From a virus, in IMG/VR virus record IMGVR_UViG_3300010354_000533, positions 1 to 26,492 of that record: a stretch of DNA of 26,492 nucleotides, one strand, 5' to 3'. Shown piece by piece: positions 21,765 to 26,492 of this stretch. The notes under the pieces were generated by a model. The model searched no databases. It was not told where the DNA came from and saw only the letters and a program-made list of their open reading frames with translations. Each line of letters opens with the position of its first letter. The first letter of the stretch is position 1. A program made the position numbers and the translations under genes.

Positions 21765-21793
21765 AAGACAGGGCTTGCACTCACCGGTACGAT
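21765..21793 (+). promoter_or_regulatory. Weak candidate promoter for the nucleotide operon
   Basis: AAGACA (21765-21770), a 17-base spacer and TACGAT (21788-21793) lie at the right edge of the repeat region upstream of the first operon gene. Confidence 0.25.
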
Positions 21794-21868
21794 CTGGCCG
21801 TCCTCGCCTCGCAAGTCCCCATGCCCTCCCCCTGGGCTGCGCCTGCGACGCCGGCTGGCACTCACCCG

Positions 21869-22144
21869 ATGGACCGCATCGATCGGGAAGCCATCCAGGC
21901 CCTGCAGCGCGTTGACGACCCCTCCGACTTCCACGTCGTTCAGGCCGCACGCCTGGTCATTCGCTACCGCGACTCCCGGCTCTCCACTGACCTCTTCCCG
22001 CAGCTGCAGCAGACCCTGCAGCGCTGGTCCCTGACCGTCCCAGCCCTTTTCAGCCGGGCCCGCAGCATCTGGCAGTCCGGCTGGAAGCCCCAGTTCCTTG
22101 AGCAGGACGAAGCCATCGGGTCCGGCGCCGACGTGGAGGGCTGA
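21869..22144 (+). CDS. Hypothetical small protein
   Basis: 91 residues from the ATG at 21869 (MDRIDREAIQALQRVDDPSD); an ATG at 21821 would add 16 Pro/Ala-rich residues. It is mainly helical, with 'VVQAARLVIRYRDSRLSTDLFPQLQQTLQRW' and a Trp-rich end (SIWQSGWKPQFLEQDE). It is the first gene of the operon and lies two bases before the kinase GTG. No family recognised. Confidence 0.6.
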   Translation: MDRIDREAIQALQRVDDPSDFHVVQAARLVIRYRDSRLSTDLFPQLQQTLQRWSLTVPALFSRARSIWQSGWKPQFLEQDEAIGSGADVEG

Positions 22145-22146
22145 TC

Positions 22147-22896
22147 GTGTACCAATTCACCCTGATCGGCATCGCGGCATCCCGCGCCGGCTCCGGCAAG
22201 AGCACCGTGGCCAACTCCCTGGTCCACAAGGCCGGCTTCGTTCACATCCCCTTCGCCGGACCCCTCAAGCGCGTCGGGACAGCGGTACTCCTCGAGGCCG
22301 GTCTCACCGAGCTTGATGCCCGCCGCTTCCTCTACTGCGACAAGCACAGCGAGATCCCGGGCATCGGTGTCACCGGTCGTCATCTGCTGCAGACGCTTGG
22401 CACCGAGTGGGGACGCCGTCAGATACGGCCCAATCTCTGGCTGGACCTCTGGCTCCGGCAGATCGACATCCAGCGCAAGCGCGCCTGGCGTGAGTCGCGT
22501 CCCTGCCGCATCGTTGTCGACGACGTCCGCTTCCGTAACGAGGCCGAGCTCATCCGCAAGATGGGCGGCTTCAACTGGCTAGTCGAGCGTCCCCGCAGCC
22601 GCGAGGACAGCCTTCGAGACCTGCGCCAGCGCTTCTCCCCCCTCCAATTGATCCGTCACCCCGGGCGCCTGCTTCCCTGGAGGCTCCTGGCGCCCCTGCA
22701 CGCCTCGGAGGGCGGCCTGAACGGCTATCGGCGCTTCACTGCCCACATTCGCAACGACGGCACCATCCACGACCTCCTGGCGCAGTCCTGGGAGGAGCTC
22801 GCCAAGCTCCACATCAGGCCGGACGCCGCTACGTGGGCCCACCGCGGTTTCGATGCTCCCTGCCGCTCACAGGAACCACCCAAGGAGCCGGCTTGA
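22147..22896 (+). CDS. Deoxynucleoside monophosphate kinase
   Basis: A 249-residue protein from a GTG two bases after the preceding stop. The P-loop 'AASRAGSGKST' (10-20), 'HIPFAGPLKR' (33-42), 'GRHLLQTLGTEWGRR' (78-92, the family's 'qyLGTe.gR' region), 'CRIVVDDVRFRNEAELIRKMGG' (120-141) and 'HASEGGLN...IRNDGTIHDL' (185-210) match phage dNMP kinases of the T4 gp1 group. The enzyme phosphorylates dNMPs (in T4: dTMP, dGMP and the modified dCMP) with ATP. The C-terminal 35 residues are Pro-rich and probably disordered. It stands beside a dCTP deaminase and a deaminase-fold protein, forming a dNTP-supply cluster. Confidence 0.85.
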   Translation: MYQFTLIGIAASRAGSGKSTVANSLVHKAGFVHIPFAGPLKRVGTAVLLEAGLTELDARRFLYCDKHSEIPGIGVTGRHLLQTLGTEWGRRQIRPNLWLDLWLRQIDIQRKRAWRESRPCRIVVDDVRFRNEAELIRKMGGFNWLVERPRSREDSLRDLRQRFSPLQLIRHPGRLLPWRLLAPLHASEGGLNGYRRFTAHIRNDGTIHDLLAQSWEELAKLHIRPDAATWAHRGFDAPCRSQEPPKEPA

Positions 22897-22898
22897 CG

Positions 22899-23399
22899 AT
22901 GGACGACTCCGCACCAGAAGCGGCCACTGCTCCGGTGGCCCCACCCCCGGGTAACCACTCCACCTGGATGAGGCTGGCCTGGCTCGCATCCGGCGCTCCT
23001 GTGGCCTCCAGTCGTGACGCCAGTGGCGCCGTGGCCGTGCGCTGCGAGGGGTCGCAGCAGCCACGGCTGCTGATGCTGGCCAGCGGCCAGGACACGCGAA
23101 CCGCCCTGGCGGAGCTGGTCGTCCAGGCGGCGCGTAACGGCGTCAGCCTCCGGGAGGCGCACTGCTACCACTGGCCGCTGATCTCCTCGAAGGTCGACTT
23201 CCGCCAGCTCCTGGATTGCGGCATCAAGGCCGTCTACACCCCGGAGCTGGCCATCCCCAAGCGTCTGGCCGAGGTCAACAGTGTCGTTCGCTGGGAGGCC
23301 TCCTGCATGGGCGTCCAGATGCGCAGTCTCTCGATTGCCGCGGTCTTCGGTCCGCTGCGCGGCTCTCTCTGCGACGGCGTTGGGGAGATCCATGACTGA
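22899..23399 (+). CDS. Deaminase-fold protein lacking zinc ligands
   Basis: A 166-residue protein from the ATG at 22899, two bases after the kinase stop. The layout follows cytidine/deoxycytidylate deaminases: a core strand pair (GAVAVRC.. PRLLMLASG), then 'TALAELVVQAARNGVSLREAHCYHW' in place of 'hAE..ai..AArnGvsl.ga..Y.T', 'PLISSKVDFRQLLDCGIKAVY' in place of 'PC..Ca..ii.aGIkrVvY', and a last helix 'EASCMGVQMRSLSIA'. The zinc-binding His is Leu70, and both PCxxC cysteines are changed (Leu94, Ser97). The proton-shuttle Glu72 remains. It should therefore not bind zinc in the usual way. It may be a regulatory or ligand-binding relative. The fold call is mine and unsearched. Confidence 0.6.
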   Translation: MDDSAPEAATAPVAPPPGNHSTWMRLAWLASGAPVASSRDASGAVAVRCEGSQQPRLLMLASGQDTRTALAELVVQAARNGVSLREAHCYHWPLISSKVDFRQLLDCGIKAVYTPELAIPKRLAEVNSVVRWEASCMGVQMRSLSIAAVFGPLRGSLCDGVGEIHD

Positions 23400-23688
23400 G
23401 CGGCGGGCACGCCCCAAGGACATCGTCTGCGGCGTACGCGTCCGGCGAACCCCACCCCAAGGGCAGCAGCGGATCGGGCTGGTCACCCATGACCTTCCGG
23501 TCGGTCGCGACATGGTCGACGTCATCCCGGAGGGCTGCTCCACCGGTCGTGCCGAGGCCTGGCCCTTGAGTCAACTGACCTTGCTGCCCAAGTCACAACA
23601 GCTGGTCCGCCACGGCGGGTCTTTCGCGCCGCCCAAGGGTTACCCATTCCTCTTCCCCGCCACCCCAGGCGAGACTCCACCATGTTGA
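23392..23688 (+). CDS. Hypothetical protein
   Basis: A 98-residue basic protein from the ATG at 23392, overlapping the preceding gene by 8 bases and the next by 7. It begins MTERRARPKDIVCGVRVRR and has short beta strands and Pro/Gly-rich turns (PEGCSTGRAEAWPLSQLTLLP). Sandwiched by translational overlaps between two deaminase-related genes, it probably works with them. No family recognised. Confidence 0.6.
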   Translation: MTERRARPKDIVCGVRVRRTPPQGQQRIGLVTHDLPVGRDMVDVIPEGCSTGRAEAWPLSQLTLLPKSQQLVRHGGSFAPPKGYPFLFPATPGETPPC

Positions 23689-24299
23689 AGAACGATCGCT
23701 GGATTCGCGAGCAAGCAGCCGACGGCATGATCGAACCGTTCGTGCCGGAACTGGTGCGGAAGTTCGAGGTGAGTCTTGGCGGACTGGAGCCGTATGGCCC
23801 GATGTCGCGTCGCGTCCTCTCCTACGGCTGCAGTTCCTATGGCTACGACCTGCGCTTGAGTCCCAAGGAGTTCCTCATCTTCCGCCATGTGCCGGGCACG
23901 GTCATGAACCCCAAGCGGTTCAACCCCGCCAACCTCGAGCCGGCACCAATGCACAGTGACGAAGACGGTGACTTCTTCATCCTGCCGGGCCACAGTTACG
24001 GGCTTGGGGTCGCTCTTGAGCGACTCAAGATTCCCGTCAATATCACCTGCCTGTTCATCGGCAAGAGCACCTACGCCCGCCTCGGGGTCATCGCCAACCT
24101 CACCCCCGGGGAAGCCGGCTGGTCGGGTCACCTGACCCTCGAGTTCAGCAACGCCTCCGGGGCCGACTGCCGCATCTACGTCAATGAAGGCGTTGTCCAA
24201 GCCCTGTTCTTCGAGGGAGACCCCTGCGAGACGACCTACGAGGATCGCCGCGGCAAGTACCAGGACCAACCGGAAAGCGTCGTCGTAGCCAGGGTCTGA
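23682..24299 (+). CDS. dcd: dCTP deaminase
   Basis: A 205-residue protein from the ATG at 23682, overlapping the gene before it. Typical dCTP-deaminase/dUTPase-superfamily features are 'SYGCSSYGYDLRLS' (47-60), 'FFILPGHSYGLGVALERLKIP', 'IGKSTYARLGVIANLTPGEAGWSGHLTLEFSN' (126-157) and 'NEGVVQALFFEGD' (168-180). The catalytic Glu equivalent to E. coli Glu138 would be Glu154 within LTLEFSN. The enzyme converts dCTP to dUTP, feeding dTMP synthesis; some relatives also hydrolyse dUTP. Length is slightly above E. coli Dcd (193). It is the last gene of the nucleotide operon. Confidence 0.9.
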   Translation: MLKNDRWIREQAADGMIEPFVPELVRKFEVSLGGLEPYGPMSRRVLSYGCSSYGYDLRLSPKEFLIFRHVPGTVMNPKRFNPANLEPAPMHSDEDGDFFILPGHSYGLGVALERLKIPVNITCLFIGKSTYARLGVIANLTPGEAGWSGHLTLEFSNASGADCRIYVNEGVVQALFFEGDPCETTYEDRRGKYQDQPESVVVARV

Positions 24300-24335
24300 A
24301 ACCATCTCATTTCAAACGCAATTTCTGCACCTCTC

Positions 24336-24665
24336 ATGAGCAAGCAACCCACTGCACGTCAAGTCGAAACGGTTTCCCGTGAGCTGACCAGGGCTATTGA
24401 AAGCGTTGTTGAAGCATGGCGTTTTCATTATCCTTACCCCACATGGCAGGAGGACGAGGAATGGCGCCGCACCAATCCCAGTCCTCGTGATCAGCACAGG
24501 AGAATCGAGGAGGAGTTCCGCTCAACAGTCAAAGCCAAGGCTGACGTACTGCTGCTTCGTGTCAAGCTTGGTGACATCCCCTCCGAGCTCGTTTTCACGG
24601 AGCTTGCGTTAATTCTTGAGTCTCTTCAAGAAGAGCGCCTCAAACTTCTTCATGCGGGGGCCTGA
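24336..24665 (+). CDS. Hypothetical helical protein
   Basis: A 109-residue protein from the ATG at 24336, 36 bases after the dcd stop, in a slightly AT-richer gap. It is almost entirely helical and charged: 'RQVETVSRELTRAIESVVEAW', a central aromatic patch (WRFHYPYPTWQEDEEW), then 'RIEEEFRSTVKAKADVLLLRVKLG'. No family recognised. The following gene starts six bases after its stop. Confidence 0.65.
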   Translation: MSKQPTARQVETVSRELTRAIESVVEAWRFHYPYPTWQEDEEWRRTNPSPRDQHRRIEEEFRSTVKAKADVLLLRVKLGDIPSELVFTELALILESLQEERLKLLHAGA

Positions 24666-24670
24666 GATTC

Positions 24671-26302
24671 GTGTCCAATCTTGATGATTGTCGCGTACCA
24701 TCCAATTTCTCTTGTGGAGACTCGGTTTGCGGGGCCACCTGCGAGGAGGGCCGCTCGTGGCAGTTGAGCAATCCCACCTTGCCCCCCGAGGCCGTCGCCT
24801 GGCTTCGCCACGCCGCTGCCAGCGGCGAAACCCAGGCACAGATCCTGCTGGCGGTGGTGCAACGGCTGGAGGCCCTGGAAGCTCGCACCGCCGCGTCACT
24901 GGTGGCGCCGCAGCTGCAGCAGCCAGAACGTGTCTCCGAAGAGGAGAACGACCGCCGGTTCCGCGCCTGCATGGCCGCGATCGATGCCGCCACACCGGAG
25001 CAGATCAATGAGGCACTGGGGACGAAGCAGCAGGGGCACAAGGACAAGCTCGACCGCCTGATCGAGCAGGACGCCAAGGACGACGAAGGGCCCCAGACGC
25101 TTCACACCATTGCCCTGGGCATGGTGGACACCCTGGAGCAGATGCACCTGTTGCCCGAGATCCTCGACACCCTGCGCCGGGCGATCCGGGAGCCAATGCA
25201 GCAGGCCGACCCCGAAACAGCCCCGGTCGCCCCGGATGAGGAGCTGCGGAAGATTTGGCGCTTCAAGTCAGACGCGATTGTCAGCCTCCGCGACGTCTAC
25301 AACCTGGGCCGCGAGCACGGCGCAGCAGCCGCCCACTGCCCGCACATCCGCGGCAGCGACGAGGGCACCAGTTACTGCGCCTTGGCGGAGCAAGCCGCTA
25401 CCGTCAAGCCAACTTCTAACGATCGCCAGATTAGAAGTTCAGGGGATACCGCCGCGGTTGACCTCTCCTCCGCCGCGCAGGCGGTGAAAGATGCCGTGCT
25501 TGCGCTCTGCCCTGATGAGCGTGTTCGGGGCATGGCCTGGCCTCTGGCCAAAGATGAAGTCTCCGTCGCCCTCCGCGCTGTTGCGGATCAGGTGGTTCCG
25601 GCAGGCGGAAGTCGCAAGAACAATGAGATCCGATTCGAGATCCTTGCCATCGCCGCCGAGCTGGCCGCCGACTATTTTGCTGACGCCAGCAAAACGGCCC
25701 CTACCCCCGAGGCCGCCCCGGTTGCCCCGGATCACGAGCTGATCATGGCCTGGGACCGGCACATGCGTAGCGACATAGGTGACCGCCTCCGGGTCGTCTA
25801 CAACCTGGGCCGCGAGCACGGTGCAGCAGCCGCCCGCTGCCCACACATCCGCAGCAGCGACGAGGGCACCAGCTACTGCGCTTTGGCGGAGCAGACGGCT
25901 AACTTCAAGCCAACTTCTAACGATTGCCAGATTAGAAGTTTGTCTGATGCGCTGGGGGCGGCGGAGTGCGCGCTGGCGGACATCGCCGAACGCGAGCCAG
26001 AACCAGGTCACGGCCCGAGCTCCTCGGAATGGGGTGAGCGCCGCTGCGCCGACGCCCTGGCGATCATCCGCCCGGTGATGAAGCGGTACGGAATCCACGC
26101 TTCAGGGCCCGTCGCCGCTTGCCCTCCACCTGTCGGGGGGCTGGTCGAAACCGTCGCCAGGTCAATCGGTCAGGACGGCCATCCGGTCAACTGGAGGCCA
26201 GAAGCCCGCCGTGCCGTGCGACAGGTAGCCGAGTGGCTTGCGTTCCGGGGACAGCCCTGTGCCCAGTGGCTTCGCGATGAGTTGGAGGCCGGTCGTGGCT
26301 GA
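24671..26302 (+). CDS. Repeat-containing protein, cyanophage-like
   Basis: 543 residues from a GTG at 24671. A TTG at 24764 (MSNPTLPPEAVAWLRHAA) is an attractive alternative start because the 31 residues before it are Cys-rich and atypical. Two near-identical blocks occur, starting at residues 209 and 376: 'VYNLGREHGAAAA.CPHIR.SDEGTSYCALAEQ', each ending 'KPTSND[RC]QIRS'. The His, two Cys and Asp/Glu in each block could bind a metal (inference). A linker and a variable 'ERVRGMAWPLAKDEVSVALRAVADQV' helical segment separate them. I recall similar blocks in Synechococcus-phage proteins. Function unknown. The gene overlaps the 29-residue peptide gene by 8 bases. Confidence 0.75.
   Translation: MSNLDDCRVPSNFSCGDSVCGATCEEGRSWQLSNPTLPPEAVAWLRHAAASGETQAQILLAVVQRLEALEARTAASLVAPQLQQPERVSEEENDRRFRACMAAIDAATPEQINEALGTKQQGHKDKLDRLIEQDAKDDEGPQTLHTIALGMVDTLEQMHLLPEILDTLRRAIREPMQQADPETAPVAPDEELRKIWRFKSDAIVSLRDVYNLGREHGAAAAHCPHIRGSDEGTSYCALAEQAATVKPTSNDRQIRSSGDTAAVDLSSAAQAVKDAVLALCPDERVRGMAWPLAKDEVSVALRAVADQVVPAGGSRKNNEIRFEILAIAAELAADYFADASKTAPTPEAAPVAPDHELIMAWDRHMRSDIGDRLRVVYNLGREHGAAAARCPHIRSSDEGTSYCALAEQTANFKPTSNDCQIRSLSDALGAAECALADIAEREPEPGHGPSSSEWGERRCADALAIIRPVMKRYGIHASGPVAACPPPVGGLVETVARSIGQDGHPVNWRPEARRAVRQVAEWLAFRGQPCAQWLRDELEAGRG
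25295..25440 (+). repeat. 146-bp coding repeat, copy 1
   Basis: Nearly identical to 25796-25941, with no length difference and 501 bases apart. It ends in the perfect inverted repeat AACTTCTAA (25411-25419), 11-base spacer, TTAGAAGTT (25431-25439). This is much more AT-rich than the surrounding gene. Confidence 0.85.
25796..25941 (+). repeat. 146-bp coding repeat, copy 2
   Basis: Second copy of the block at 25295-25440. Both 9-base arms of the inverted repeat (25912-25920, 25932-25940) are identical to copy 1, while the spacer differs at one base (CGATTGCCAGA against CGATCGCCAGA). Confidence 0.85.
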
Positions 26303-26384
26303 CCATTCTATATGGGCCGATGTTGCTATGCAGCTGATCTGGCTCCTGCCTGTTGTTGTACTTATCTGGAGGACTACGCAATGA
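26295..26384 (+). CDS. 29-residue membrane peptide
   Basis: A very short gene: GTG at 26295, TGA at 26382-26384. GGAGG (26284-26288) lies 6 bases upstream, an ideal ribosome-binding site. The peptide MADHSIWADVAMQ is followed by a hydrophobic stretch LIWLLPVVVLIW and ends RTTQ, enough for one membrane span. It overlaps the previous gene by 8 bases and the next by 4 (ATGA), so the three are coupled. Function unknown; tiny membrane peptides of this kind occur in phage as lysis or host-takeover factors, but that is inference. Confidence 0.6.
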   Translation: MADHSIWADVAMQLIWLLPVVVLIWRTTQ

Positions 26385-26492
26385 CTAAAGTGACTATCCA
26401 CGACTTTGAAGTTGCAGAACTTTTTGCGGCGATGATCGGCAAGCCCGAGCCAGATACAGACGAAGAGACCGAAGCACTGGAACAGCAGTGCA
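26381..26492 (+). CDS. Partial hypothetical gene at the window edge
   Basis: Starts ATG at 26381 with GGAGG (26368-26372) 8 bases upstream, and stays open to the end of the window. The visible 37 residues begin MTKVTIHDFEVAELFAAMIG and continue with an acidic section (EPDTDEETEALEQQ). It is coupled to the membrane peptide by ATGA. The product is not identifiable from this fragment. Confidence 0.6.
   Translation, partial: MTKVTIHDFEVAELFAAMIGKPEPDTDEETEALEQQC

Noticed and set aside
21613-21915. Second plus-strand open frame through the repeat region
   Set aside because: Composition is unlike the real genes (Pro/Ser/Arg-rich), and it overlaps the better-supported start at 21869 in another frame.
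22725-23543. Minus-strand open frame of about 270 codons
   Set aside because: It lies antisense to the end of the kinase gene and to the deaminase-fold gene, has low-complexity composition and no coupling to neighbours.
23640-24305. Minus-strand open frame of about 220 codons
   Set aside because: It is fully antisense to the dCTP deaminase gene, whose motifs are clear. GC-rich DNA gives such shadows readily.
25439-26098. Minus-strand open frame of about 220 codons
   Set aside because: Antisense to the repeat-containing protein, whose duplicated blocks are conserved in the plus-strand frame.
1-26492. tRNA or rRNA genes
   Set aside because: No T-arm-like GTTCRANNC with a matching acceptor stem and no rRNA-like stretch was seen by eye; a covariance-model search would settle it.

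Overview
The window looks like part of a double-stranded DNA tailed-phage or prophage genome. It is GC-rich by eye (roughly 60%), with small, tightly packed genes that often overlap at ATGA or TGATG junctions. It carries phage-type replication and nucleotide-metabolism genes. It has no rRNA, tRNA, transposase, integrase, CRISPR array or recognisable housekeeping gene. No terminase, portal, major capsid protein or DNA polymerase is present, so much of the genome lies outside. Some features hint at a cyanobacterial (Synechococcus/Cyanobium-like) host: the HTH regulator at 17051-17698, the small helical protein at 20890-21174, and the repeat protein with 'PHIRSSDEGTSYC'-type blocks at 24671-26302. 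This is family memory, not proof.

Layout. (1) 1-3642, plus strand: small accessory genes, several resembling DUF families usually met on plasmids and integrative elements (DUF5983-, DUF6878- and DUF6915-like), ending at a Rho-independent terminator. (2) 3716-4944, plus: a GP88-family gene and two small coupled genes. A composite leader sequence at 3716-3764 repeats the one at 441-499. (3) 4937-5484, minus: two coupled membrane/coiled-coil proteins, possibly lysis-related. (4) 5608-9851, plus: a replication and recombination block with a sliding-clamp-like protein, a tandem-OB SSB-like protein, a gp32-like SSB with an acidic tail, three unknown proteins and a PD-(D/E)XK nuclease, broken up by two strong terminators. 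(5) 9936-16890, mostly minus: probable virion-protein genes, including an ASCH-SLOG fusion and two adjacent proteins that share an almost identical N-terminal tag. (6) 17051-20888: an HTH regulator divergent from an HNH-like gene coupled to a primase/VirE-type helicase. (7) 21175-21868: non-coding DNA with repeated GTRCCACCAT motifs and several hairpins, a candidate replication origin or multi-operator site. (8) 21869-24299, plus: a nucleotide operon with a deoxynucleoside monophosphate kinase, a deaminase-fold protein that has lost its zinc ligands, an unknown protein and a dCTP deaminase. (9) 24336 to the end: small genes and a repeat-containing protein, then a 29-residue membrane peptide and a partial gene at the edge.

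Working together: the primase-helicase, clamp-like protein, SSBs, nuclease and nucleotide enzymes would replicate the element, probably from the 21.4-21.7 kb repeat region. The divergent HTH regulator sits where it could control that module. The minus-strand block would supply internal virion proteins. The strongest leads for something new are the shared N-terminal tag, the zinc-less deaminase relative inside a nucleotide operon, the iteron-like region, and the duplicated leader that brackets the 3.3-kb small-gene cassette.
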